From Robiginitomaculum sp. (lineage in GTDB: Bacteria; Pseudomonadota; Alphaproteobacteria; Caulobacterales; Maricaulaceae): DNA of 14,653 nt. The notes below the pieces were generated by a model, which worked only from the letters and a program-made list of their open reading frames with translations, ran no database searches and had not been told where the DNA came from. The DNA lies in assembly GCA_026993275.1 (NCBI GenBank), contig JALWUB010000346.1, forward strand, positions 1 through 14,653, written 5' to 3'. Every line of letters starts with the position of its first letter. The first letter of the stretch is position 1. A program made the position numbers and the translations under genes. Of this stretch, positions 7,253 to 14,578 are shown one piece after another.

Positions 7253-7652
7253 ACACGCGGGGGCGCACCGGCACGGCCTGTTTCGCCCATTTCCCGGCCC
7301 CTTCAAAACCCTTTTGCCGTTTTCCCCCGGGATAGCGGCGCGTCTGGATGCGCACAAAAGGGCTTTCAGGAGGTGTCTGGGGCGCGCACGGTGGCTTTCC
7401 TTGCACCGCTTGTGGGGCGCAAGGCTATGCAGGGCATTGATTCACAATCTCAGTCGCATGTGCCGAGTCGTCTGTGACGGCTCTGAACAGCCTGATTATG
7501 CGCTTGTGTAAAGGGTTGGGGACAGGGGCGCGCGTATCCCCGCTTTTCATGGCTTGCCATGGCCCGAAATGGCTTATCTCTGGCCAGTTTCGGTTCGGAA
7601 GTGTCCCAAATTGGCCTGCAACTGGCCTGGCCCATGGCCCGCTCGCGGCAAA
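7253..7652. other. Intergenic stretch without convincing gene
   Basis: I see no credible gene, tRNA or terminator. Open frames here lack ribosome sites and family-like composition. Minor structure: CCCTTTTG/CAAAAGGG at 7309-7316 with 7355-7362; a tight inverted repeat CATGGC-TT-GCCATG at 7548-7561; and GGCCAGTT/AACTGGCC at 7582-7589 with 7620-7627. These are probably parts of decayed repeats like those to the right. Confidence 0.5.
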
Positions 7653-7885
7653 AAACAGGACATGCAGGCCATGACAGCACGCCCTCTTTCGCTTTGGCCT
7701 GTGAATCCTGCAAGCCGGGCTCCGTCTCCTCTGCCTGCGTCACCCCGGCGAAGGCCGGGGCCCATTTTGATGCCTCAAGATGGATTCCGGCCGCAGCCTG
7801 CCCCGGACCACGATCCGGGGCCGGAATGACGATAACGGGGCCGCCTATGCTCCGCTTTTCACCAAACAGGACATGCAGGCCATGA
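7653..7885. repeat. Exact 22-base direct repeat enclosing a palindromic unit
   Basis: The same 22 bases, beginning AAACAGGACATG and ending GGCCATGA, occur at 7653-7674 and at 7864-7885, 211 bases apart start to start. Identity stops on both sides of each copy. The 189 bases between contain the composite palindromic element at 7738-7831. The layout could be a target duplication, a local tandem duplication that decayed, or two copies of a longer dispersed repeat. Confidence 0.75.
7738..7831. repeat. Composite palindromic element with CGTCA/TGACG ends
   Basis: The outer ends are CGTCA (7738-7742) and TGACG (7827-7831). Inside are two strong hairpins: CCCCGGC-GAAG-GCCGGGG at 7743-7760 and CCCCGGA, six bases, TCCGGGG at 7801-7820. 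The pattern (GTCACCCCGGCGAAGGCCGGGG, later TGGATTCCGG and CCGGAATGAC) is that of a dispersed intergenic repeat familiar from many alphaproteobacterial genomes. It is likely non-coding and may fold in RNA. Confidence 0.75.
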
Positions 7886-7961
7886 GCCGGGCCATGGTGC
7901 CCCCTCATCCTGGCCTTCTCCCCCAACGGGAAGAAAGGACGACGCGCGGCATCCGCAGCAT

Positions 7962-8077
7962 CCTCATGGTGAGCCTGTCGAACCATGGAGGATGCCGCCT
8001 TCATCCTTCGACTTCGCTCAGGATGAGGCGGAGCTATGCTGCACCCCTCATGGTGAGCGAAATCGAACCATAAGAGG
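7962..8077. repeat. Cluster of three short inverted repeats
   Basis: Three units in a row: CCTCATGGT with ACCATGGAGG (7962-7970, 7982-7991); TCATCCT with AGGATGA (8001-8007, 8020-8026) around TCGACTTCGCTC; and CCTCATGGT with ACCATAAGAGG (8046-8054, 8067-8077). The first and third are diverged copies of one family, sharing CCTCATGGTGAGC and TCGAACCAT. The family is a common dispersed repeat in alphaproteobacterial intergenic DNA. Spurious reading frames through it give proline/arginine/serine-rich peptides. Confidence 0.75.
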
Positions 8078-8108
8078 ATGCCCGGTCCTTGCCGCCAGCA
8101 CGGCCTTT

Positions 8109-8161
8109 CCCTCCCCTGCGCAGCGGGGGAGGTGGGCGCTCGTCTTCCGGCTTCGCTCAGG
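8109..8161. repeat. GC-rich inverted repeat running into the protease 3' end
   Basis: CCTCCCC at 8110-8116 pairs with GGGGAGG at 8126-8132 across nine bases. To its right, CTTCGCTCAGG at 8151-8161 is an exact copy of the 11 bases at 8012-8022 in the neighbouring repeat unit. The TGA stop codon of the minus-strand protease (8157-8159) falls inside this copy. The stem could help end transcription from either side, though it has no U-tract. Confidence 0.6.
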
Positions 8162-10646
8162 GGCTGCACAGCCAGCAAAAATCCTCCCAGACGCCAGTGC
8201 TGGCGCCGATGGGCGAGCCTGGCGGTGCCTTGGGCGCGGGCGGCACCGGTCTGGAGGGGCTGGCCGGGCGTTCCAGGAAGCGCGTGATGCGGGCGCGCAT
8301 CAAGGCCCGTGCTGCCCGATCGGCCGGGGTGCCGCCCCGGCGCAATCGGTCACGCAAGGCGGCCAGGTGCGCGCGGGTGCGCGCCTTGACGGCATCGGGG
8401 CTGTGCGCATCGTCTGCCAGGGCGATCAGCGCCGCGATCCATTGGCCCTGAACGGCGCGGCGAATTTCACCCTGGCGCGCAGGCTCGCCTTCGGGTTCGG
8501 CAAAGACGTCATCGCTTACCGTGCGCAACACCTCTTCCAGCCCGGGGTTATGCGCATCGCGGCGGTGAAACGCCACCAGCCGGGCGGCCCGCGCCGGATG
8601 GGCCAGTTGTGCAAATGTCAGCGCGGCGGCGGTTTGTGCGGCGTTGATGACATCAAAGGCCGGGCGCGCCGAGGGGACGAACATTTCGCGGGTGTATTCC
8701 GCGCCCTGAGCGCGCGGATTGAGCACTTCAAGCACGGAATCGGGCAGGTCCAGCGCCGCCGGGGACACGGTCTTGAGCACTTCGCGCAAGGCCCGGCGCT
8801 GATAGGCCGGATCCAGAACGCGGGCGCGGGGCAAGGCGTCGCCCTTGACCGGATAGGCGAAATCATAGCCGCCCACGGCCTTGGCCGCCGCTTCCATCTG
8901 GTAACGGTGATAGAGATAGACCGGCACCAGAACCTTTTGCAGATCGCTCAGGGGTTCGCCATCGCGAATGTTGCGCAGGCCGAAATGGCGCAAGGCGGCA
9001 GCGCGCACCGCCATGGTGTTGGCCAGCGAGGCGACCGGGTCCGCGCCGGTGTCCCACAGGCTGCCATACGGGTTGGCGGAGCCCGGCGGGCGGGCGTGGC
9101 GATCGGCGACATAGCGCAGGCCGCTGCCATAGGCCTTGGCAATAAGGCCATCCAGATACGCCTTTTCACTCTGCCCGGCGGGCACTTCGGAATAAAGATA
9201 GCTCACCGTGAAGCGGTCCCAGGCGCCAATGCCGGTGCCGTAGGCATGGCTGACATCGAGCGAGCCATCGGGCCGCGCACGCACATCGGGAGCCGGATAG
9301 TCCATCACCGACGAGCCACCCATCACCGTGCTGGCACCCATATTGTGGGCAAAACCCAGGGTGTGGCCAACCTCGTGGGCGCCGAGCTGGCGAATGCGCG
9401 CCAAGGCCAGTTGCACCGGATCATCGGGCGCGCCGGAGCCGGTCTTGCCCGTCCCCAAAAGCCCTTCAAAAATCATCCGGTCCTGGCGCACCCGCTGCGA
9501 GCCCAGCGTCACCAGGGCCTTGATCATTTCGCCGGTGCGCGGATCGGCAATGCCGCCGCCATAGGACCAGCCGCGCGTTGCCCGGTGCGCCCATTGCACC
9601 ACGTTGTAGCGCACATCCAGCGGGTTCACCCCTTCGGGCAGGACCTTGACCTGAAAAGCGTCGATGAAGCCCGCCGCCTCGAACGCCCTGGCCCACCAGC
9701 TTATGCCCTCGATCAGCGCCCCGCGCACCGGCTCCGGCGCGCCATTGTCCACATAATAGACAATCGGCTTTTTGACTTTTGACGGTGCCGCGCCCGGATG
9801 TATCTTTTGCAGGCGGAAGCGCCGCGCCAGATGGACCATGAGCGGTGCATCCAGCGGTGCGCTGAAATCCAGATAATCGACACTGAAATTGGCCGTGCGC
9901 GGGTCGGCGCGGCGGGGCGTGTAGCCATCATCGGGCAGCTTGATGAAAGAATGATGCTGGGTCAGGGTGATGCTTTGCGGGACCGCTGCCGTGGCGCGCA
10001 CCTCCGGGCCGGGCTTGGCCGAGGCAAAGGTCACGATGGCATCGAATTCCAGGTTTTGCGGGAATGCCAGCGCCGCGCCCGCATCCAGCACCGAGCGCTT
10101 GGGATCAAGCCTGAACTTGCCCTGTCCCGCCGCCGCCAGTCTTGCCGCCACGCCGCTGGCATCGCGCACCAGAAAGCCGGTAATGTCCACCAGCACCCGG
10201 CCATCCTTGGGCCTGGAGGAAAGGGGGCCGCTCCACAACACCGAGCGGGCGAAGGATTCGCGCACGGCACGGCGCTCGGCGGCATTTTTGGCACTGGCGC
10301 GAAAGCCGGTATTTTGCGCCTCGATCATCAGGCGGCCAGACAATATCCGCAAAGCCACCACGTCGATGCCACTGCCGCTGCCCCGGTCCAGCCCGACCGG
10401 GTTGGAACCAAGCCCGGCGCTCAGGGCATGGGCATAAAGATAGGTCCCGGCACGGCCGTCTTTGGTCACCGGCAAAGCCAGATAAGCCCTTCCCTTGGTG
10501 AGGTCCAGATAAAGCGGGATCAGCCCCGCCTTCATCTCAAGGCCGGAAGCCAGCGCATCAAAGGCAGGCAAATCCTTGGCCCCGGCAGGCCCGGCAAAGC
10601 CCAAAGCGGCAACAAGCCCCGCCAGCACCAGAAAACGCTTCATCAT
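8157..10646 (-). CDS. Secreted metzincin-type zinc metalloprotease (DUF5117/DUF4953-like)
   Basis: The 829-residue product begins with a signal peptide (MMKRFLVLAGLVAALGFAGP, cleavage about residue 23) and is probably periplasmic or exported. The extended metzincin zinc motif HEVGHTLGFAH lies at 424-434 (ligands H424, H428, H434; catalytic E425), and the Met-turn is SVMDYPAP with M448. The N-terminal half (about 80-270, with TQHHSFIKLPDDGYTPRRADPR) matches the DUF5117 pattern and the catalytic half the DUF4953 pattern of large bacterial zinc-dependent metalloproteases. This family assignment is from memory of the motifs. A GTGACC-N16-TATAGT promoter and a GGGA ribosome site precede the start; a second ATG follows immediately. 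The C-terminus (ASTGVWEDFCWLCSP) ends inside a repeat unit. Substrate unknown. The divergently transcribed neighbour is also secreted. Confidence 0.88.
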   Translation of the reverse strand: MMKRFLVLAGLVAALGFAGPAGAKDLPAFDALASGLEMKAGLIPLYLDLTKGRAYLALPVTKDGRAGTYLYAHALSAGLGSNPVGLDRGSGSGIDVVALRILSGRLMIEAQNTGFRASAKNAAERRAVRESFARSVLWSGPLSSRPKDGRVLVDITGFLVRDASGVAARLAAAGQGKFRLDPKRSVLDAGAALAFPQNLEFDAIVTFASAKPGPEVRATAAVPQSITLTQHHSFIKLPDDGYTPRRADPRTANFSVDYLDFSAPLDAPLMVHLARRFRLQKIHPGAAPSKVKKPIVYYVDNGAPEPVRGALIEGISWWARAFEAAGFIDAFQVKVLPEGVNPLDVRYNVVQWAHRATRGWSYGGGIADPRTGEMIKALVTLGSQRVRQDRMIFEGLLGTGKTGSGAPDDPVQLALARIRQLGAHEVGHTLGFAHNMGASTVMGGSSVMDYPAPDVRARPDGSLDVSHAYGTGIGAWDRFTVSYLYSEVPAGQSEKAYLDGLIAKAYGSGLRYVADRHARPPGSANPYGSLWDTGADPVASLANTMAVRAAALRHFGLRNIRDGEPLSDLQKVLVPVYLYHRYQMEAAAKAVGGYDFAYPVKGDALPRARVLDPAYQRRALREVLKTVSPAALDLPDSVLEVLNPRAQGAEYTREMFVPSARPAFDVINAAQTAAALTFAQLAHPARAARLVAFHRRDAHNPGLEEVLRTVSDDVFAEPEGEPARQGEIRRAVQGQWIAALIALADDAHSPDAVKARTRAHLAALRDRLRRGGTPADRAARALMRARITRFLERPASPSRPVPPAPKAPPGSPIGASTGVWEDFCWLCSP

Positions 10647-10673
10647 CTTGGTCCCGCTTCATCCATGCCCGCC

Positions 10674-10701
10674 ACTATAGCCCTTTTGCCGCCGCGGTCA
10701 C
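10674..10701 (-). promoter_or_regulatory. Predicted promoter of the metalloprotease gene
   Basis: On the minus strand, GTGACC (10696-10701) and TATAGT (10674-10679) are separated by 16 bases, resembling a housekeeping-sigma promoter. Transcription would start near 10667, about 20 bases upstream of the ATG, with GGGAC as the ribosome site. Prediction by eye only. Confidence 0.5.
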
Positions 10702-10762
10702 GCCTGGTGGAAAATTTGCACCAATGTCCAAAATCCAGATTGTTTGCCTGCCCGGAAATATG

Positions 10763-10791
10763 GTGACCTCAAACACCAAAAGTGATATACT
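10763..10791 (+). promoter_or_regulatory. Predicted promoter of the 607-residue secreted protein gene
   Basis: GTGACC (10763-10768) and TATACT (10786-10791) are 17 bases apart. The -35 is identical to that of the divergent protease promoter and the -10 differs by one base. Transcription would begin near 10798, so in-frame starts at 10724 and 10760 would not be on the message. This supports the ATG at 10859. Confidence 0.5.
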
Positions 10792-10804
10792 CCAAGTAGT
10801 AAAA

Positions 10805-10830
10805 CATCAGTGTTTCGAAAAACACTGGTG
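10805..10830 (+). promoter_or_regulatory. Strong hairpin in the predicted 5' leader
   Basis: CAGTGTTT (10808-10815) pairs with AAACACTG (10820-10827) around a CGAA tetraloop. A G-T pair and two further pairs extend it to 11 base pairs. It begins just after the predicted transcription start and ends 28 bases before the ATG. It could stabilise the message, bind a regulator as DNA, or affect translation. It has no U-tract, so it is not a usual terminator. Confidence 0.55.
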
Positions 10831-10858
10831 CCACTGCGAAATCAAACGGGGTACCGCC

Positions 10859-12682
10859 ATGATTTATCCAGGAAAAGCACTGGGCTGGTGCGCCAGCATG
10901 CTGGTTTTTCTGACCGCCGGGCTGTTCATCATGGCGAGTGCCTCGGCTCAAGCGGCGCAAAACAGCGTGCTGGCCGCCGTTCTGCCCAATGCGCGCTCGG
11001 TGCAAACGGCGCAAACCGCCACCGCTTATGCGGTGATCCTCAACACCGGCACGCAAACGGCCAACAATTGCCGCTTGACGCTGGGTCCCGGCTTTAACGG
11101 CGCTTTCAGCTTCCAGCAGGCCGATTCGCAAAACAATCTCATTGGCGCCCTCAATGCACCGGCGGACATCCCGCCAGGGGGGCAGCAAAATTTTGTTTTT
11201 GCCGTCCGCCCGGACACAGCTTTTGCGCCGAAACCGCTGGACCTTGATTTTGTGTGTGACAATGCTGTGGCGCCGCGCACCAAGAGCGTCAACAGCTTTA
11301 CCCTGGGCGCGTCAGATACCCCTGTTGCCGACATCCTGCCGATCGTGCGCACCCTGAGCGGCGATGGCATAGTGCGTGTTGGCGGACAGGATTTTATTCA
11401 GCTTTATGCGGCTTCGGCCATCAATATCGGTGCCAGCGGACCCATCACGGTCCGCCCGGTTTTCAGTGCCTTTTCCAATGCTGCGGGCATGGCCGTCTGC
11501 CAGAGCGACCCGGCCACGGGCCAGTGCCTTGATGGCGGCAGCCTGCTGGACCGGCCGCAATCTTCCATCACTCTGCCCATCGGCTCCAGTGCGGTGACAT
11601 TTACGGTGTTGGTCAAGGCGGGCAGCACGGCCTTCTGGCCTGAATTTGCCCGCGTTGGCCTGGAGTTTGTCGATAGCAGCGGTGTTGTCCGCGCTTCCAC
11701 CAGTGTTGCGCTCACAGCGTCAGATGTCTTTGCCGGTACTGCCACTGCCAGCATGCCCAATGCGCAGAACCAGTATAATCTGGATGGCGGCTGGAACGTG
11801 CGCATGACCCCGGATGATCCGGCCATGGCACCCTTCAGCGCTAAGATGCTGGTATTTAGTGATATGGACCCGGCAAGCGGCGGCCTGACCAGCCGCATTG
11901 CCCTGGTGCGCGATCCGGCAAATCCCGGCGCGGACCCGGCACAGATGCAGCTGCGCTTTTTGCGCCCGCTCGTCTATGATATTCGCGCTGACAGCCCTTC
12001 GCATGCCAGCCTTTCCGGAACCGGCTATGACGTGCAGCTTGATTTTGTTCAGCAGGGCCGCATAGACGGCACCATAAATGTCACTGGCGCTGCCGCCTGG
12101 AGGGGTCATTTGCAGGGGGTGTTTGATCCCTCGCAAGGCCTGCTGCGCATGGATGCCGGGTTTATGGCGCGCCAGCTTGATATGACAGCAGCCCATTCAG
12201 CGGCCAGCACCGGCACGCTGACGCTGACGCCCGTTGGTACCTTGCGCGGGCCAATCACCCCGCCCGATCTGGCGTTCACCCTTTCCGGCGACATGAACTT
12301 TGCCGCCGGGGCATTTGGCAGCAGCGCCGCCCATTGCACGTTTGCCGGCCAGATCGCCACCAAGACTGTCCGGCCGGGCAGCCTGAGCGGTTCGGGAACA
12401 CTGGTCGCCACGGCCAATTTGCCCCGTGCCGAGGCCGCAGGCGGGCTTTCCGCCTGTCCGGCAGGTGCGCCCGCCATACTGCAAAGCGGCGTGTTCATGC
12501 GCTACAACCCGGCCCGGCCCTTCAGCGAAGGCCTGCCGGACCAGGTTACCCAAAAGCATTTTCAGGCCAATTTTGACCTTGTGCCTGCAGACAATTTCCT
12601 GCTGGGCCTCGATGTCCCCTCCGGCCTCTCCGATGTGCGCTTTGGCTATCTGCTGACCGGCGCGAAACAGACCGTGCCGTAA
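10859..12682 (+). CDS. Secreted protein of unknown function, probably beta-rich
   Basis: I do not recognise a named family. From the ATG at 10859 the product is 607 residues and starts with a clear signal peptide (MIYPGKALGWCASMLVFLTA, then GLFIMASASAQA; cleavage near residue 32). Longer in-frame starts (10724, 10760) add a non-signal-like N-terminus and lie upstream of or within the predicted promoter. The mature protein is rich in Gly, Ala, Ser, Thr and Asn with alternating hydrophobic residues, as in extracellular beta-sandwich or autotransporter-passenger-like proteins. The first 170 residues (AYAVILNTGTQTANNCRLTLG, PPGGQQNFVFAVRPDT) look like an immunoglobulin-like fold with one or two cysteine pairs. 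I see no catalytic motif, no C-terminal anchor, no PEP-CTERM or sortase signal. It may be a substrate or partner of the divergent protease, but nothing shows that directly. Confidence 0.75.
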   Translation: MIYPGKALGWCASMLVFLTAGLFIMASASAQAAQNSVLAAVLPNARSVQTAQTATAYAVILNTGTQTANNCRLTLGPGFNGAFSFQQADSQNNLIGALNAPADIPPGGQQNFVFAVRPDTAFAPKPLDLDFVCDNAVAPRTKSVNSFTLGASDTPVADILPIVRTLSGDGIVRVGGQDFIQLYAASAINIGASGPITVRPVFSAFSNAAGMAVCQSDPATGQCLDGGSLLDRPQSSITLPIGSSAVTFTVLVKAGSTAFWPEFARVGLEFVDSSGVVRASTSVALTASDVFAGTATASMPNAQNQYNLDGGWNVRMTPDDPAMAPFSAKMLVFSDMDPASGGLTSRIALVRDPANPGADPAQMQLRFLRPLVYDIRADSPSHASLSGTGYDVQLDFVQQGRIDGTINVTGAAAWRGHLQGVFDPSQGLLRMDAGFMARQLDMTAAHSAASTGTLTLTPVGTLRGPITPPDLAFTLSGDMNFAAGAFGSSAAHCTFAGQIATKTVRPGSLSGSGTLVATANLPRAEAAGGLSACPAGAPAILQSGVFMRYNPARPFSEGLPDQVTQKHFQANFDLVPADNFLLGLDVPSGLSDVRFGYLLTGAKQTVP

Positions 12683-12695
12683 TTTGCGCCTGCCC

Positions 12696-13877
12696 TTACC
12701 GCGCCAGTTCCGCCATGGCCGCTTCGATGCCGTCCAGGGTGAGCGGGAACATGCGGTGTTTGCCGATGATCTGGGCGATCATGGCGATGGAGGCCGAATA
12801 GTCCCAGTATTTTTGCGGGGCGGGGTTGAGCCAGACGACATCGGCATAGGTATCCACCACCCGCTGCAGCCAGACCGCCCCGGCTTCCTCGTTCCAGTGT
12901 TCGACGGAGCCGCCGGGGACGGTGATTTCATAGGGGCTCATGGAGGCATCGCCGACAAAGACGATCTTGGTGTCGGCAGGCAGGGTGTGCAGAATGTCCC
13001 AGGTGGGGATGACCTCTGATCGGCGGCGGCGGTTGTCGCGCCACACCGCCTCATAGAGGCAGTTGTGAAAATAATAATGGTCGAGGCGCTTGAACTCGGT
13101 GCGCGCCGCCGAGAACAGCTCCTCGCACTTGTCGATGAACGGGTCCATGGAGCCGCCCACATCCAGAAACAGCGCCACCTTGACCGTATTGCGCCGCTCC
13201 GGGCGCATGAGAATGTCGAGCCAGCCCTGGCGCGCGGTGGCGTCGATGGTGCCGCGCAAATCGAGCTCGTCCGGCGCGCCCTCGCGGGCAAACTTGCGCA
13301 GGCGCCGCAGCGCCACCTTGATGTTGCGGGTGCCCAATTCCCGGTCGCCGGCGAGATTCTTGAACTCGCGCTTGTCCCAGACCTTGACGGCGCGGCCATG
13401 GCGGCCGCGGGTCTGGCCAATGCGCACCCCTTCGGGGTTGTAGCCGTAGGCGCCAAAGGGCGAGGTGCCCGCCGTGCCGATCCACTTGCTGCCGCCCTGA
13501 TGGCGCTCCTTTTGCTCTTTCAGGCGCTCTGCCAGGGTTTCCATCAGCTTGTCCCAGCCGCCGAGCGCCTCGATCTGCTTCTTTTCTTCCTCGGTGAGGT
13601 ATTTCTCGGTGAGCTTGCGCAGCCAGTCTTCGGGAATCTCCGCCTCGCCGACCAGATCAGCGGGCCTTTCCACGCCCTTGAAGACATTGCCAAACACCTG
13701 GTCGAACTTGTCCAGATCGCGCTCGTCCTTGACCAGGGCGGCGCGCGCCAAATAGTAGAAATCATCGACCTTGCGGTTGATGACATTCTTGTCCAGCGCC
13801 TCGATCAGGGTCAGATATTCGCGCAAACTGACCGGAACCTTGGCGGCGCGCAGTTCGGCAAAAAAATGCGTAAACAT
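12696..13877 (-). CDS. CoxE-like von Willebrand factor A domain protein
   Basis: The 393-residue product begins MFTHFFAELRAAKVPVSLRE, the conserved start of this alphaproteobacterial family, so the ATG at 13877 is chosen over upstream in-frame starts that add a Pro/Arg-rich tail. The N-terminal half (about 1-225) is helical. The C-terminal VWA domain starts at about 233 (VKVALFLDVGGSMDPF) with a MIDAS motif D239-x-G241-x-S243 and continues through FVGDASMSPYE (307-317). Such proteins usually work with a MoxR-type AAA ATPase as a chaperone pair for metal-enzyme maturation or envelope functions; that role is family-based and not shown here. No MoxR gene is adjacent; upstream lies a divergent nuclease gene. 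There is no Shine-Dalgarno sequence, and a promoter fit suggests a leaderless message. It converges on the secreted-protein gene with 13 bases between stops. Confidence 0.88.
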   Translation of the reverse strand: MFTHFFAELRAAKVPVSLREYLTLIEALDKNVINRKVDDFYYLARAALVKDERDLDKFDQVFGNVFKGVERPADLVGEAEIPEDWLRKLTEKYLTEEEKKQIEALGGWDKLMETLAERLKEQKERHQGGSKWIGTAGTSPFGAYGYNPEGVRIGQTRGRHGRAVKVWDKREFKNLAGDRELGTRNIKVALRRLRKFAREGAPDELDLRGTIDATARQGWLDILMRPERRNTVKVALFLDVGGSMDPFIDKCEELFSAARTEFKRLDHYYFHNCLYEAVWRDNRRRRSEVIPTWDILHTLPADTKIVFVGDASMSPYEITVPGGSVEHWNEEAGAVWLQRVVDTYADVVWLNPAPQKYWDYSASIAMIAQIIGKHRMFPLTLDGIEAAMAELAR

Positions 13878-13883
13878 GGGGAT

Positions 13884-13912
13884 AGGGTAAAGCGGTTTGC
13901 CGCATCTGGGAA
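13884..13912 (-). promoter_or_regulatory. Possible leaderless promoter of the VWA gene
   Basis: On the minus strand, TTCCCA (13907-13912) and TACCCT (13884-13889) are 17 bases apart. The -10 ends six bases before the ATG, so transcription could begin at the A of the start codon. No purine-rich ribosome site lies in between (the upstream bases are CTATCCCC). Weak matches, but the spacing is exact. Confidence 0.35.
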
Positions 13913-13975
13913 GACGGCCTGGCATTTGGCGCATCGGCCTTGCCAGCAGGCACGGAATCGCGGGATGGCTTGGCC

Positions 13976-14578
13976 ATGACGGCGCAGACGCTTGAACAAG
14001 GCAGCACGGCCTGGCTTCGGGCGCGGCTGGGCAAGGTCACCGCCAGCCGGGTGGCCGATGTCACGGCGCGCACCAGAAACGGCTGGGGGGTGAGCCGCCA
14101 GCGCTATATGGAACAGCTCATTTACGAGCGGCTTTATGGCGAACCGGCCAATGCGCCCTATCTGTCCGGGGCCATGCAATGGGGACTCGAGGCCGAAGCA
14201 TTGGCGCGGCGCGCCTATGAGGCGCACACGGGCGCCGTTGTCGTGCAGCCCGGTTTCATTGACCATCCGCGCATAGCCTGGTCCGGCGCCAGTCCCGACG
14301 GGCTGGTTGGCGATGACGGCCTGGTGGAAATCAAGTGCCCCAACACCCAGACGCATCTGAAGACGCTGGAGCGCCACGCCGTGCCCGGGCGCTATGTCAA
14401 GCAGATGCAGTGGCAAATGGCCTGCACCGGCCGCAAATGGTGTGATTTCGTCTCGTTTGACCCGCGCGTGGACGCCGCCCGCAGGCTGTATATCCGGCGC
14501 TACTGGCATGATGAGGCGGTGCGGGTGCTGGAACAGCAGGTTGCGGAGTTTTTGCAAGAACTGCGCACCTTCCTTTGA
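13976..14578 (+). CDS. YqaJ/lambda-exonuclease-type nuclease
   Basis: The 200-residue product fits the YqaJ-like viral recombinase family, PD-(D/E)XK 5'-3' exonucleases related to lambda Exo that trim double-stranded ends for recombination with an annealing protein. Catalytic positions are readable: E72 or E74 in GLEAEALAR, D108 in SGASPDGLV, then E118 and K120 in GLVEIKCP, followed by the family's RYVKQMQWQMACTG (139-152). The ATG at 13976 is preferred over an in-frame TTG at 13940 because the fold's N-terminal QGSTAWLRARLGKVTASR block then starts close to residue 8. Its ribosome site is weak (GGGATGG). No partner annealing protein is within the window; it may lie beyond the right edge. The gene could belong to a prophage or be a domesticated chromosomal copy; its base composition does not differ visibly from its neighbours. 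Confidence 0.87.
   Translation: MTAQTLEQGSTAWLRARLGKVTASRVADVTARTRNGWGVSRQRYMEQLIYERLYGEPANAPYLSGAMQWGLEAEALARRAYEAHTGAVVVQPGFIDHPRIAWSGASPDGLVGDDGLVEIKCPNTQTHLKTLERHAVPGRYVKQMQWQMACTGRKWCDFVSFDPRVDAARRLYIRRYWHDEAVRVLEQQVAEFLQELRTFL

Noticed and set aside
7590..7605. GGTTCGGAAG as a tRNA T-arm
   Set aside because: No acceptor, anticodon or D-arm pairing can be built around it.
7653..8161. CRISPR array
   Set aside because: The repeats are of different families and irregular spacing, with only two exact direct copies 211 bases apart and no cas genes.
7450..8178. Open frame of 242 codons on the minus strand
   Set aside because: It runs through the palindromic repeats and gives the typical peptide of such repeats (PHPERSRRM, SSMVRQAHHE). 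No ribosome site or family resemblance.
7992..9782. Open frame of 596 codons on the plus strand
   Set aside because: It is antisense to the metalloprotease, which has a signal peptide and a full metzincin motif; the long frame is a product of GC-rich codon bias.
9798..10766. 322-codon frame on the plus strand
   Set aside because: Antisense to the protease N-terminal half and without a plausible start region.
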